Positions 24,662-34,796 of a DNA stretch of 64,000 nucleotides are shown here, one piece after another. The stretch covers positions 1 through 64,000 of the forward strand of contig NZ_BMHT01000006.1 of assembly GCF_014641455.1 (NCBI RefSeq), given 5' to 3'. The notes below the pieces were generated by a model. The model had not been told where the DNA came from and searched no databases. It saw only the letters and a program-made list of their open reading frames with translations. Source of the DNA: Hymenobacter cavernae (lineage in GTDB: Bacteria > Bacteroidota > Bacteroidia > Cytophagales > Hymenobacteraceae). The position numbers and the translations under genes are program-made. Numbering within the stretch: the stretch's first letter is position 1; each line of letters begins with the position of its first letter.

Positions 24662-27600
24662 TTAGAGGCTGAGGTTAAGACCAACGGTGTAGCTGCGGGC
24701 CTGTGGCACCGCCCGGTTATCGACGCCGTAGGCGATGTTGCCGTTGGTGCCTTGGTTCGTGTTGTTGCGGTTGGAGTTCACCTCCGGATCAGTGCCGTTG
24801 TAGCCCGTAATCACGAAGACGTTCTGCACCAGTGCATACACGCGCATGTTGCTCAGCTTCAGCCGCTCCAGCACGGGCTTGGGCAGGTTGTAGCCTAGGC
24901 TCAGCTGCCGCATCCGCAGGAAGTTGCCCTTCTCCAGCCAGCGCGTTGAGGCCTGCGTCGACACGTTATCCTGCAACACCAGCTTTGGTACGTTGGTCTG
25001 GTCGCCGGGCTGCTGCCAGCGGTCCAAAATTTCCGTCAGATTATTGTTGTAATAGTTGGTCAGCAGGCCGGCGCGGGTTGCATTGTAGAGCAGGTTGCCG
25101 CCGCTGTATTGCAGGAAAACACCTAGCTCCAGCCCTTTGAAAGAGAATGTGTTATCGAAGCCGCCGTACCAAGTCGGGTAGCCGCTCTTGCTGGTGTATT
25201 TGTAGTCGGAAGTGCTGATGGGCGTGGTAGCGTCGCCGGTGGCTGTGAGCCACTGCTGGGCCACGGCATTGTACTGCTTGATGTTGCCGTTGGCGTCGAG
25301 GAACTGTGCGTTGCCGTTCTCGGGATTTACACCGGCCCAGCGGGGCAGGAAAAACACGCCCAGTGCCCGCCCGACGCTGGCCCGCTGGTTGGCGGCTACC
25401 ACGTCGTTGGGGTTAGCTGATTGACCTTCCGGAATAGGCAAGTCGGTTGCCAGCGTGGTGATGCGGTTTTTCAGCGCCGTAAAGTTGAGCGCGGAAGTCC
25501 AGCGAAAGCCGTTGCTGCTCCGCACGTTGGTGGTATTCAAGGTAGCTTCTACCCCGCGGTTGTACATCGAGCCAATATTCTTCGTAACCACCGTGCGCAC
25601 GTAGTCGATGGAGTTCGGAATACCCGTAGTGCGCAGTGCGGGCGCATCCAGAATCAGGTCGCTGATGTTGTTGTTGAAGTAATCAAGCGTGAGACCAATG
25701 CGGTTGGTTAGCACCGACGCATCCAGACCGATGTCCAACTTCCGGGATTTTTCCCAAGCTAGGTCGGGGTTGCCAACTTGCGTGATGCTCAGGCCATTGA
25801 TATCTGCGTACTGTCCGGCCCCGATCTGGGTGCGGGCGGCGTAGGGCAGCAAGCCGTTGGAGTTGCCCACCACGCCGTAACTGGCGCGCAGCTTCAGGTC
25901 GTTGATAACGGTGATGCTCTTCAGAAAATCTTCCTCTGAGAGGCGCCACCCCACCGAGCCGCCGGGGAAGTAGCCGCGCCGATTATTCGCGCCGAAACGC
26001 GAATCGGCATCGGCCCGAAAGCTGAGCGAAGCATAGTACTTGTCGCCAAAAGAGTAGTTGGCGCGAGCCAGGTACGAGTCGAAGCCTTGGGTGTAACGCG
26101 AGCCATCGGGCTGGATGGCCTCCGTCGACAAACCCGTTAGAATCTCCTTGAACTTAGGATCGGCGAAGTTGGCGGCGTAGGTACTGAGCTGGCGCTGCGC
26201 TTCCACCTGGTACTCCAAGCCCACGGTCAGGTCCAGGTTGTGATTGACGCCAAACGTATGCGTGTAGTTCGCAAAATTGGCCCAGTTCCAGAGGTTTTGG
26301 CGCAGGTCGTTGTTCTGCACCAGCCCCGAGCCCAGCACCCGACCTAGCCCCGAGAGGCGCGGGTCACTGTACTGATCCTCAAAGTTTTGGAGGTAATCGA
26401 CGCCAAAACGGGTGGTAAACTTCAGGCCCGTAATCGGCTCTACCGTCGCATAGCCATTGGCCAGCAGGCGCTGCGATGTATTGTCGTTGCGCTGATACGC
26501 CAGCACGGCGCTCGGGTGGTTGACGGCGTTCAGGCGATACGTCCGGTAGAACGGATACGAAGTGCCGCCAATCGTGAATACGTCGCCACCTAGGTTGCCG
26601 AATGAATCGAGGAAGTAGTTGCCGCTGGCGTCGCGCACCGGATAAATTGGGGCGGCGTTGTAGCCCGATACGGTTGCACCAGCTAGGTAGCCATCCGTGA
26701 GCACGCCGTTGTTCAGCGTCTGTGAGTAGCTCGTGCTGATGCCCGTTTTCAGCCACTTGATCGGCTGCAAATCTAGGTTGAGTCGCACCGAACCCCGGCG
26801 CAACCGGTTGGCTACCAACACACCTTTTTGATCGGTCCAGTCGCCGGAGCCGTAATAGCTAGCTTTGTCGCTGCCGCCCGAAATGGACACTTGGTAGTTT
26901 TGCGAGAAGCCGCGGCGAAAGATTTCCTTTAGCCAATCGGTGCGGTCGGGCTGGCCGTCGCCGTTGAAATCTACATCGCGGGCAATGACGGAGTTGGGCG
27001 TGCCCGGCCCGAAGCGGTTCAGGGCCTTCTCGTTCTGAATGGTGATAAACTCATCCCCGTTCAGCAGTTTGGGCCGACGCACGGTCTCATTCATGCCCAC
27101 GTACGAGTTAAGTGAAACATGGCTCTGGCCCGATTTGCCACGCTTGGTGGTCACGATAATCACGCCGTTGGCAGCCCGCGAACCGTAAATGGCCGCCGCC
27201 GAAGCATCCTTCAGCACATCCACCGACTCGATGTCGTTGGGGTTGATGTCGGCCAACGTGTTGTAGCGCGTGCCGTTGCCGGAGTTGAACTGGTTGGCGT
27301 TTTCCAGGGAGTTAGTCGGCACGCCATCCACCACAATCAACGGCTGCGAGCTGTTGCTGATGGAGTTAGCACCCCGAATCCGAATCGAAACGCCTTCGGC
27401 CAGTGCGCCGCTGGCGTTGGTAATCTGCACGCCCGCCGCCCGACCCGTCAGCGCCTGATCGAAGCTCTGCACGGGCTGGTTCAGCAACTTTTCCTCTGAA
27501 ATCTTGGCCGCTGAGCCCGTGATGTCCTTCACGTCCTGCGAGCCGCCGTAGCCCGTCACGACCACTTCTTTCAGCTGCTGCGCATCGGTAGCCAGCACCA

Positions 27601-27880
27601 CGTTGATCTGGTTGGCAGCGCCAATAACCTGCTCCTGACTAACGTAGCCGATGGAGCTGAAAGCTAGGGTGCCGCCGCCACTCGCCAACGTGAGGCTGTA
27701 GCGGCCGTCGGCATCAGTCGAAACGCCGTTGCTGGTGCCTTTCAGCAGCACCGTCACGCCGGGCAGCCCCTCCCCCGACTGGCGGTCGGTCACGCGGCCC
27801 GTTATGGTGCGACTCTGCGCCAGCCCTTGCTGCAATAAAGTGAATATGAGCACAATGCTCATCAGTAAGCTTTTTTTCAT
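24662..27880 (-). CDS. SusC/RagA-family TonB-linked outer-membrane protein
   Basis: A 1072-residue TonB-dependent nutrient channel: signal peptide (LIFTLLQQGLAQS), carboxypeptidase-like domain (RTITGRVTDRQSGEGLPGVT), TonB-box region (LKEVVVTGYGGSQDVKD), plug (SIRIRGANSISNSSQPLIVVDG; DVLKDASAAAIYGSRAANG) and barrel ending in YTVGLNLSL. First gene of a two-gene susCD unit. No operator or TAnnTTTG promoter was obvious upstream. Confidence 0.93.
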   Translation of the reverse strand: MKKSLLMSIVLIFTLLQQGLAQSRTITGRVTDRQSGEGLPGVTVLLKGTSNGVSTDADGRYSLTLASGGGTLAFSSIGYVSQEQVIGAANQINVVLATDAQQLKEVVVTGYGGSQDVKDITGSAAKISEEKLLNQPVQSFDQALTGRAAGVQITNASGALAEGVSIRIRGANSISNSSQPLIVVDGVPTNSLENANQFNSGNGTRYNTLADINPNDIESVDVLKDASAAAIYGSRAANGVIIVTTKRGKSGQSHVSLNSYVGMNETVRRPKLLNGDEFITIQNEKALNRFGPGTPNSVIARDVDFNGDGQPDRTDWLKEIFRRGFSQNYQVSISGGSDKASYYGSGDWTDQKGVLVANRLRRGSVRLNLDLQPIKWLKTGISTSYSQTLNNGVLTDGYLAGATVSGYNAAPIYPVRDASGNYFLDSFGNLGGDVFTIGGTSYPFYRTYRLNAVNHPSAVLAYQRNDNTSQRLLANGYATVEPITGLKFTTRFGVDYLQNFEDQYSDPRLSGLGRVLGSGLVQNNDLRQNLWNWANFANYTHTFGVNHNLDLTVGLEYQVEAQRQLSTYAANFADPKFKEILTGLSTEAIQPDGSRYTQGFDSYLARANYSFGDKYYASLSFRADADSRFGANNRRGYFPGGSVGWRLSEEDFLKSITVINDLKLRASYGVVGNSNGLLPYAARTQIGAGQYADINGLSITQVGNPDLAWEKSRKLDIGLDASVLTNRIGLTLDYFNNNISDLILDAPALRTTGIPNSIDYVRTVVTKNIGSMYNRGVEATLNTTNVRSSNGFRWTSALNFTALKNRITTLATDLPIPEGQSANPNDVVAANQRASVGRALGVFFLPRWAGVNPENGNAQFLDANGNIKQYNAVAQQWLTATGDATTPISTSDYKYTSKSGYPTWYGGFDNTFSFKGLELGVFLQYSGGNLLYNATRAGLLTNYYNNNLTEILDRWQQPGDQTNVPKLVLQDNVSTQASTRWLEKGNFLRMRQLSLGYNLPKPVLERLKLSNMRVYALVQNVFVITGYNGTDPEVNSNRNNTNQGTNGNIAYGVDNRAVPQARSYTVGLNLSL

Positions 27881-28049
27881 GGAGCAATAGGCTGGAGTGA
27901 AGGAAGGAACCGAGCCGCCGTTTGAAATCGACAGTCGGACAAGGAATGAACTTTCTTCAGCGCAGGCACGCCTTATTGTACAGGCTGCTCAAGCCATTAT
28001 TTAAGCTGTGCTTTTTGCGGTGCAAAGCGCATAGCCACTCTATCGTTCA

Positions 28050-28162
28050 CCTCACCCCTAGCCCCTCTTCTCAGGAGAGGGATGCCAGAGGACCTAGGTA
28101 ATAGCAATACTACTAGCTGATGTGTGGCACCCCTCCCCTGAGGAGAAGGGCCGGGAGTGAGG
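28050..28162. repeat. Imperfect palindromic repeat upstream of susC
   Basis: An arm starting CCTCACCCCTAGCCCCTC at 28050-28081 is matched inversely, with a few mismatches, at 28126-28162 (ending GGGAGTGAGG). The centre holds CCTAGG at 28093. The CTCACCCC...GGGGTGAG pattern is that of dispersed intergenic repeats seen in many bacteria; it encodes nothing visible. Confidence 0.55.
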
Positions 28163-28340
28163 TTCTTCTGACCAGCATTTTTCAGCAGGCAATCCGACGT
28201 CTCACAGGAAGATTCGGGCACTTCACACAATAGCCGTTGAAGGCCGCGCCCCCAGGTGATTGTATAGCACCGGATTTCGGCCGAAAGGCGCCATGGGGGC
28301 GTCGGCGGTGCCGGTCCGGTACGCTAAACTCCTGGGTGCT

Positions 28341-29687
28341 ATGGCTAGTAACGCACGTCGGCTGAACGACTTTGAAGTGGGGCAGGAAACGCAGTGGCAA
28401 TTTCGGTCCACGCTCCTGTGGCTGGTTGGCCGGGTTAAATGGAGCTGTTTTGGGCTGTTTTGGTTGTGTATGCTGCTCCTGAGCTACTCCGGCCAGGCGG
28501 CGCGGAACCCCGAAAGCATGCCTTTCCGGTTCAAGCGCGCGAAGCTGCAACAGGTTTCCATCCCGTACAAAGCGCAGAATGACCTGATCATCGTTTCGGC
28601 CAAGCTGAATGGCCAAGGTCCTTTCAACTTCCTGCTCGATACTGGCGCAGCCTCTTCTATTATCACCGACCCAAAGCTAGGTCAGGCGCTGGGGCTGCAA
28701 TCGAAAAACTCGTATAGCTTGGCGGGCGTGGGCACGAAGGCGCCCGTAACGGCATACCGCACCAAGCCCGTCCGCGTGGATCTGGCGGGTATTGAGGCGC
28801 CGGCTTTCACATTTATTACCGTCACGGAAAACGTGCTCGATCTGGCAAGCCTGATGGGTACGCCCGTGCACGGCATTCTGGGCTACGACCTGTTTCGCAG
28901 CTTTGTGGTGACGATTCAACCTAGGTTGTCTCGCGTCACCTTCACCGATCCGGCCCTGGCGCAGCCTCCCAAAGGCAAGCGCTGGACCAGCCTGCCCTTA
29001 CGGCTGGAGGATGCCAAGCCGTATATCACGACCAACGTTGTTTTAGGCGACTCTCAGACGGTTCCGCTCAAGCTGGTGGTGGATACGGGTGCCGGCCATG
29101 CGCTTTCCCTGGAAACCGCCTCCGATCCTAGGTTGCAACTACCCGCCAACCGGGTGCGCTCGGAGCTGGGGCGCAGCCTGAGCGGCCCCATCATGGGCTA
29201 CCTAGGCCGGGTGCAGGCCTTGCAGCTAGGCTGCTACCAAGTACGCTCGCTCCTGACCTCGTTTCCGGATTCGAGCAACCTGGCCCACCGCATTCAGGTG
29301 CCCCGCAACGGCACCCTGGGCTTCGAAACGCTGCGCCGCTTCGATATAGTTATTGACTACCCACATAACCAGCTCCTGCTGCGCCCGAACGGCCTGCAAC
29401 GTCAACCTTTCGAACACGATATGAGTGGCGTGCGTCTGCTGGCTTCCGGCCCCGACTACCGGGAGTATACGATTGCGAGTATCGAGCCCAACTCCTCGGC
29501 CGCGGCGGCCGGTTTACGCCAGAACGACAAGCTGGTACTGGTTGGCGTGATGCCGGCTGAGGGCCTCACGCTGGCCCAGATCAGCCAACTTTTCCACTCC
29601 CAGGATGGTCGGAATATTCTCCTGGTTGTGCGGCGGGAAGATGGGGAGTTGTTTAGCACTTCCTTGCAGCTGAAGCGCAGGATTTAA
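28341..29687 (+). CDS. Retropepsin-like aspartic protease with PDZ domain
   Basis: About 448 residues from the ATG at 28341; earlier in-frame starts (TTG 28260, ATG 28293) give longer versions with no recognisable content. A hydrophobic segment (about 37-50, GLFWLCMLLLSYSG) acts as signal or anchor. Two DTGA aspartyl-protease motifs follow: LLDTGAASSII (Asp100) and VVDTGAGHAL (Asp248), each followed by a flap-like stretch, then a C-terminal PDZ domain (IASIEPNSSAAAAGLRQNDKL). Two active-site halves in one chain resemble a pepsin-like arrangement built from retropepsin folds. It is divergent from the second SusCD operon. Substrates unknown. Confidence 0.83.
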   Translation: MASNARRLNDFEVGQETQWQFRSTLLWLVGRVKWSCFGLFWLCMLLLSYSGQAARNPESMPFRFKRAKLQQVSIPYKAQNDLIIVSAKLNGQGPFNFLLDTGAASSIITDPKLGQALGLQSKNSYSLAGVGTKAPVTAYRTKPVRVDLAGIEAPAFTFITVTENVLDLASLMGTPVHGILGYDLFRSFVVTIQPRLSRVTFTDPALAQPPKGKRWTSLPLRLEDAKPYITTNVVLGDSQTVPLKLVVDTGAGHALSLETASDPRLQLPANRVRSELGRSLSGPIMGYLGRVQALQLGCYQVRSLLTSFPDSSNLAHRIQVPRNGTLGFETLRRFDIVIDYPHNQLLLRPNGLQRQPFEHDMSGVRLLASGPDYREYTIASIEPNSSAAAAGLRQNDKLVLVGVMPAEGLTLAQISQLFHSQDGRNILLVVRREDGELFSTSLQLKRRI

Positions 29688-29709
29688 CCCAGTCAGTACT
29701 CTAGGTCAG

Positions 29710-30009
29710 TTAGGCCATGGGGCTATTATCAACGCTAGGCTGGGTTACTGCCACTAGCGTACTAAACCCATCTGATAACACCAGCCATAGCTCCGTTGCT
29801 GCTTCGCCGGGGTAGTGAGCAATGCACGCCTTCTGATTGGCAGCAAGCAGGACCGGCTCATTACTAAGCAAAGTGGCAACTCCCCAATCGAGAGTTGCCA
29901 CTTGCTGTACTTCCCGTAGCTCAGGCCAGGCAGATAAAACGCTGGCTTTATTTAGGATGCTACAGCACGTAGAAGGTGCTTTCTGCTGGCGCGGGCTCCC
30001 CTTCCCCAC
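29710..30009 (-). CDS. Doubtful small hypothetical protein
   Basis: An open frame of 99 residues that overlaps the end of the bestrophin gene by 50 bases in another frame. The middle (LDWGVATLLSNEPVLLAANQK; TELWLVLSDGFSTLVAV) has a plausible protein composition but no signature I recognise. It could be a real downstream gene with a later, non-ATG start, or chance. Confidence 0.25.
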   Translation of the reverse strand: MGKGSPRQQKAPSTCCSILNKASVLSAWPELREVQQVATLDWGVATLLSNEPVLLAANQKACIAHYPGEAATELWLVLSDGFSTLVAVTQPSVDNSPMA

Positions 30010-30874
30010 GTTTGTCGCCGATCATCTGTTTTAGGTTTACTTCAATGGTTCGGGCAATAGCAGTAACAGGCGTGTCCGTTGGCTTGCCTTCAAAGGGGTC
30101 TTGCAGGTGAATGGCCATCTTCTCAATCAGGAAAAAGGCGGAGGAAATAGCTACTACCATCAGGACCTCCAACATACCAAATGCTTCCAACAGAGCAAAA
30201 GGCAGTAGCAGCACAAAAAAGAAGAGGCAGAAGTGGATGTACAAGGTGTAAGTAGCCGGAAACACCGTGTTTTTGATTCGCTCACACCGACCCATCGAGT
30301 CTGTTAGTCGCGTCAGGATGCCCTCCATCTCTACCTGCTGATAAGGATTAACCCATCCTTGCTGCAGCGCATACCGCAGGTCCTGGCCGTGCAGTTGCAA
30401 CAGTGCGTTCGGAACATTATCGTGCTTGGTCACAAAAGCCACCTCTTCCGGCGACAGAAACCGACGGACTTTATCTAGGTTCATTTGCTTGCGCAACGAC
30501 ATTCCCACACTATAAGCCCACGCAATCTGCCGGTAAGTCAGCCGCTTTCCCCAATCCCGGGCTTCTTCAGAACTATACGGCGCCTCCGTAAAGCAGAGCA
30601 CTTGTCGGATTAAGGAGCGGGAATCGTTGACAATGGAGCCCCAGGCAATGCGGGCTTCCCACCACCGGTCATAGGCTTGATTTGACTTGAACGCTAACAG
30701 CAGCGACAGAATCGTGCCGAGTACCATGGGTACACTCAAGGGCAGCGAAACTTCCATTACGTGCAAGAACTTATCCTCCAAGGCAATTAAGGAAGCATAG
30801 ACAAACACAAACAGGGTTTCCCATTTTATCTTGCCGAACACGTAGGAAAGAGGGATTCTCGTCTTTAATAACAT
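29960..30874 (-). CDS. Bestrophin-family anion channel (paralogue)
   Basis: A 304-residue membrane protein with the family hallmarks LLLAFKSNQAYDRWWEARIAWGSIVNDSRSLIR and QDPFEGKPTDTPVTAIARTIE. It is related to, but clearly different from, the channel at 15782-16702 (the signature is DRWWEAR here and DRFWEGR there), so the duplication is old. An inner-membrane pentameric ion channel is expected. It stands alone on its strand with a 640-base gene-poor region upstream. Confidence 0.9.
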   Translation of the reverse strand: MLLKTRIPLSYVFGKIKWETLFVFVYASLIALEDKFLHVMEVSLPLSVPMVLGTILSLLLAFKSNQAYDRWWEARIAWGSIVNDSRSLIRQVLCFTEAPYSSEEARDWGKRLTYRQIAWAYSVGMSLRKQMNLDKVRRFLSPEEVAFVTKHDNVPNALLQLHGQDLRYALQQGWVNPYQQVEMEGILTRLTDSMGRCERIKNTVFPATYTLYIHFCLFFFVLLLPFALLEAFGMLEVLMVVAISSAFFLIEKMAIHLQDPFEGKPTDTPVTAIARTIEVNLKQMIGDKRGEGEPAPAESTFYVL

Positions 30875-31516
30875 AAGTCAAATGAGGAGTGGAGGGCTAG
30901 GTAATAGAGTGGAATATGCGGTCAAAGGAATAGGCGAGAGCGTCAGAGTAATAGCTTGCGAACGGCTATCTGCTTTACGAAGCAGGTTGTGGAGCATGCT
31001 TTTCTTTTGCTGATAACAACCCACTCCCTTGCGAAAGCCTCGCTATAGGGTACCCTCAGCCATAGTAGCATGAGGGTACTCCGCTAAACCCTATACACGC
31101 TGACTCTCTTTACTCCTTCTTCCAGCAGGACAAAGGTGAGACCCTCTTATTAAAGTGATGTTAAGATGGAATTAGAACGATGTTAAAAGCCATCTTTCGA
31201 GTAGGTTCTGAGCAGTATTCACCCTTCGATCCAGCAATAGCGACGAGGTAATGGAGCTACTCACAGAGTCCAACGAGGCCAGCACCATCATCAATCATAG
31301 TCCCGCACTGGTCCGTTTGCTGGAGGTCGCGGTATTATCCATGCAGTGACCTACGAGCATGCCCTATGCTTGCCGAAGCTCCACCAAGCTACTCTGGAGC
31401 AGGTAGCGGCCAACCGTGCTCAGGTTCATACTACCAGAGGTCTGCTGGAGCACACGCGGCAGCAAAGCAGCTTCCAGATTTGGAAACGCCCCACTTCGGG
31501 TGTCCTGACGCACGAG
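30875..31516. other. Gene-poor region with possible degenerate coding traces
   Basis: No intact gene. From about 31250 a frame beginning ATGGAGCTACTCACAGAG is open for 32 codons and stops; another frame from 31346 (KLHQATLEQVAANRAQVHTT) continues with protein-like composition into the end of the following gene. This could be the remains of a disrupted gene, but I recognise no family. Confidence 0.25.
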
Positions 31517-33661
31517 CTACTCCACTACCACTCGTTTGATGATCGTGACCAGTCCGGCTTGTAGGCGTAACAGATAGATCCCTTTACTCATGGTCGCTAC
31601 GGGCAGCGTGAACCGAGTTCCCGCTGCAGGCAGTGCACTAGTGTGCGTGGCTACGGGTTGACCCAGCGCATTTAGCAAGGTAGCCTGCACCTGAGTGGCG
31701 CCGGCTAGTGCGGGCACCTCTACGGTAAAGAACGTGCGGGTGGGATTAGGATAAAGCGCAACATTCATAGCCATAGCGGAGGAGGCGCCCAGTACCGTCA
31801 CGCCAAAGGGGGTGGCAGTGGTGAGCACGCCATGTGGGGTCGTCACGTACACGGGGCCACTACGCGCGTCCTGGGGCACCGTCGCGCTAATGCTATTGTC
31901 CGATGTCACGGTGAACGTGCCGGCTGGGGCCAGCGCGCCATTGAAGCTGACGGCTGTTGCCCCTGTAAAGTTGGTCCCCGTCAACAGTATTTTGCTGCCT
32001 GACGTACCTGTTGCCGGCGCAACAGTCGCGCTATACAAAGCAGCCGGCTCGTTCCGCCGAATGCTGAGGGTGCTTTGGGCTCCATTGAGCACAGTGTTGA
32101 TGGTGACGGCATCCAGGTCGCCATCGCCATCTACGTCGCCCAGCATTACGCACCGGGGGCTGCCGCCCACAGTGGGGTCAGCATTGGTAGCGGGCGCCAT
32201 GAAGTGGCCTATTCCGTCGTTCAGCCGTACGCTCATGGTTGTAGCGAAGGGCGAATATCCCTCGTTGGCCGTCACTAAGTCTAGGTCACCATCGCTATCC
32301 ACATCACCCAGCACCAGGTTGCGGGGCACATTATCAATTGGTACCTCCGCTTGGGTAGAGGGAGCCACAAAGTGGCCGGTATGCAGGCCACTATTTAGCC
32401 GTACGTTCACGAGGCCGGTAGCCCTTCCGTTGCTGCCCACCGTAGCATTGGCCGTAAGCAGGTCCAAGTCCCCGTCAGCATCTACGTCACCTAGCGCCAC
32501 GCTGATTATCCCACCACCACCTGTTACGGAAAAGGTAGCGTTGCTAGCTGGTGCGGCAAAGCGGCCAGCGCCATTATTCAGAAACAGCAACACGGTGGTG
32601 TAGCTGCCCGCTGCAAAGTCGAGGTCACCATCGCCGTCCACGTCGCCTACAGCTATTGTACCCAAGGAGTTGGCCCCCATGCTCACAGTGGGGTCGCTGG
32701 TGGGCGGCACAAAGTTACCACTGTTCAATCCTTGGTTCAGCAGGATGTGCACCACGCCTAGGGAAGGATTACTAGCCGAGTTGCCGGCCGTTAGGATATC
32801 TAGGTCGCCGTCCCCATCTAGGTCGCCAGTTACCAGGAACCAAGTATAGGGCCCCACGGACGGGTTCGGGTTAGTGGCAGGTGCTGTGAACGTACCTGTG
32901 CCATTATTCAGCCGCACGTTCACGACCGCATTGCTACTGGCTCCGGCGGAGTTGATAGCTAAAAGATCAAGGTCGCCGTCGCCGTCTACATCGCCAAGCG
33001 CCACGTTGCCCGGCCGCGTGCCCGCCGCTGGGTTAGGCGCAGTAGCAGCCGCAACAAAATTCCCTGAATTCAACCCTTTGTTGAGCCGCACATTCAGTGG
33101 AGAGGAGTTGCTGGCTCCCAGATTGTCGTAATTCGAAGACACAATATCTAGGTCGCCGTCCCCATCTACGTCCCCCAAAGCAATACTACTCCCGCCATTA
33201 CTCACCGCCACATCGGGCATGGTAGATACAGGCGCAAAGATGCCGCTGCCTGTGCCGGTCACCGCTGTCGTAAACTGGTACAGATACGGCATAGCGGCGT
33301 TCCCAGTCGTGCTCCGAAGGGTTGCTGGTGCGGTAACGGTCACGGTTTCACCCGGCAAAAAACTAACCTGAGGCTTCACTGTAACGACGGTACCTGCTAC
33401 GGTATGAGTAGCCGGCTTCAAGCCGCCTGCCCTGGCCGAGTGGACCGTAATCGTGGCTGCCGTTGCCGCATTCAGAGCTTGCGAAAACGTGAGATTGATC
33501 GAAGCCGAAGGTTCTACACGCACTGCATTACGCGGCGGCGTGGTGGTAGTCACGAAAGGCGCTTGAGCCTGAGCCATGCTCAGGGCTAGCCAGTTCAGTC
33601 CTAGCCCTAATAAGACCAATTTGCTCCCGGTGACTCCGGCTATGCGTATACTTTGATTCAT
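31517..33661 (-). CDS. T9SS-secreted FG-GAP/VCBS repeat protein
   Basis: A 714-residue secreted protein. After the signal peptide (ending AQAQ) there is an Ig-like SbsA-type domain (TPPRNAVRVEPSASINLTFSQ), then seven repeats built round LGDVDGDGDLD (Ca-binding VCBS/FG-GAP blades, probably a beta-propeller), an IPT/TIG-like domain (GTSGSKILLTGTNFTGATAV) and a type A T9SS sorting domain (LYPNPTRTFFTVEV; GIYLLRLQAG; IIKRVVVE). It is exported by the type IX system and probably anchored at the surface. The repeats suggest adhesion or ligand binding; no catalytic domain is seen. Confidence 0.9.
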   Translation of the reverse strand: MNQSIRIAGVTGSKLVLLGLGLNWLALSMAQAQAPFVTTTTPPRNAVRVEPSASINLTFSQALNAATAATITVHSARAGGLKPATHTVAGTVVTVKPQVSFLPGETVTVTAPATLRSTTGNAAMPYLYQFTTAVTGTGSGIFAPVSTMPDVAVSNGGSSIALGDVDGDGDLDIVSSNYDNLGASNSSPLNVRLNKGLNSGNFVAAATAPNPAAGTRPGNVALGDVDGDGDLDLLAINSAGASSNAVVNVRLNNGTGTFTAPATNPNPSVGPYTWFLVTGDLDGDGDLDILTAGNSASNPSLGVVHILLNQGLNSGNFVPPTSDPTVSMGANSLGTIAVGDVDGDGDLDFAAGSYTTVLLFLNNGAGRFAAPASNATFSVTGGGGIISVALGDVDADGDLDLLTANATVGSNGRATGLVNVRLNSGLHTGHFVAPSTQAEVPIDNVPRNLVLGDVDSDGDLDLVTANEGYSPFATTMSVRLNDGIGHFMAPATNADPTVGGSPRCVMLGDVDGDGDLDAVTINTVLNGAQSTLSIRRNEPAALYSATVAPATGTSGSKILLTGTNFTGATAVSFNGALAPAGTFTVTSDNSISATVPQDARSGPVYVTTPHGVLTTATPFGVTVLGASSAMAMNVALYPNPTRTFFTVEVPALAGATQVQATLLNALGQPVATHTSALPAAGTRFTLPVATMSKGIYLLRLQAGLVTIIKRVVVE

Positions 33662-33911
33662 GAGAAGGCCTTGATTAGCAAATAATAGCGTGTAGCGAGT
33701 AAGATACGAATTAGAAGTAATGATTTTAGCATTATTATATATCGAATTATATCAACTTTCGCTTCGCCTTATAAGGTTGCCTCAACGCGCAGTTGGAACA
33801 AGGCGGCAAAAGCGCGTTGCACTGACTTACCGTGTGATAATAGTTTGGTACATAAGCTGTTCCATTTCCATATTATACCTTCTCAGCCTACCAACATCAT
33901 TGATCCTTACT

Positions 33912-34259
33912 ATGCGGAAAAGCAACAAGACGATCTTAAAAAAGGCGAACGTGGCCATCAAGGCCGGTGATTATGAGGGATTCTTGTCGTTCTGCACCGA
34001 CGACACAGAATGGACCTTTGTAGGTCAACAAACCCTGCACGGAAAGGAAGCTGTTCGGAACTGGATGGCAACGGCCTACGAAAAGCCGCCTACGTTTCTG
34101 GTCAAGCACTTCATCGCCGAAGACGACTTCGTTACGGCACTCGGCACGATTACGCTACCTGATGAAGAGGGCACAGAAGCCGATCATGCGTATTGCGATA
34201 TCTGGCGTTTTCGCGACGGTAAGATGGCCGAGTTAACGGCGTTCGTCATCAAGCCTTAA
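33912..34259 (+). CDS. SnoaL/NTF2-like family protein
   Basis: A 115-residue cytoplasmic protein with an NTF2-like fold: NVAIKAGDYEGFLSFCTDDTEWTFVG followed by HGKEAVRNWMATAYE and YCDIWRFRDGKMAELTAFV. The start at 33912 is chosen because the open frame upstream is AT-rich and lacks coding character. SnoaL-like proteins include isomerases and many of unknown role. A single gene with divergent and unrelated neighbours. Confidence 0.82.
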   Translation: MRKSNKTILKKANVAIKAGDYEGFLSFCTDDTEWTFVGQQTLHGKEAVRNWMATAYEKPPTFLVKHFIAEDDFVTALGTITLPDEEGTEADHAYCDIWRFRDGKMAELTAFVIKP

Positions 34260-34541
34260 GCCCGTACTGGCACCGTGTGCCGGGAGCCATCCCGTTCTCT
34301 TTTGCGTTTACTGACGGGCATAAAAGAAGAAATATCCATCCTTCTTCTGTCACCTAACCTAGCCTCTTCAGGGCCCAATGGTCGAGTCGCCCAGCACCTA
34401 AGTAGAATCTGGCTCCTGCACAACCTAAAACACGGTTTCTCACACCTAGGACTTTACACCTAGTCATGCTCAGTCCTTTTATGCTTTACAAGACCTAGGA
34501 ATACTTGGCTGAAACTTCTGAAGCGTGTACCTTATAAAAAC

Positions 34542-34578
34542 AAAAAACCCTGTTCCTTAATCAGAAACAGGGTTTTTT
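34542..34578 (-). terminator. Terminator of the tRNA-Met gene
   Basis: On the minus strand AAAAAACCCTGTT and AACAGGGTTTTTT (34542-34554 and 34566-34578) form a 13-bp stem directly after the tRNA 3' end. The preceding stretch 34260-34541 contains no gene, only CCTAGG motifs at 34445 and 34494. Confidence 0.8.
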
Positions 34579-34580
34579 AG

Positions 34581-34654
34581 TGGGCCCACTTGGAATCGAA
34601 CCAAGGACCTACTGATTATGAGTCAGTTGCTCTAACCGATTGAGCTATGGGCCC
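34581..34654 (-). tRNA. tRNA-Met (CAT anticodon)
   Basis: The minus strand folds as a 74-base cloverleaf: acceptor GGGCCCA/TGGGCCC, D-arm TAGCTCAATCGGTTAGAGCA, anticodon arm ACTGA-CTCATAA-TCAGT, T-arm CTTGG-TTCGATT-CCAAG. The CAT anticodon could be elongator Met or, after lysidine modification, Ile2; the two cannot be separated by eye. The 3' CCA is not encoded. Confidence 0.93.
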
Positions 34655-34796
34655 GGCGCAAAACAAACCTAGGTGGTTGGTTTCGGCGCTGCAAACTACG
34701 AAGTTTGTCGGCGAATTTCCAAAAGAGTGGCTGAGTAACAGAGCAACTGAGTAAATCGTTGACCGTCGTTATTCAGCTACTCAGTTACTCTTTCTC

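Noticed and set aside
32000..33200. Seven DGDGDLD repeats as a DNA tandem-repeat locus.
   Set aside because: They are protein-level VCBS/FG-GAP repeats that have diverged at DNA level; normal for this protein family.
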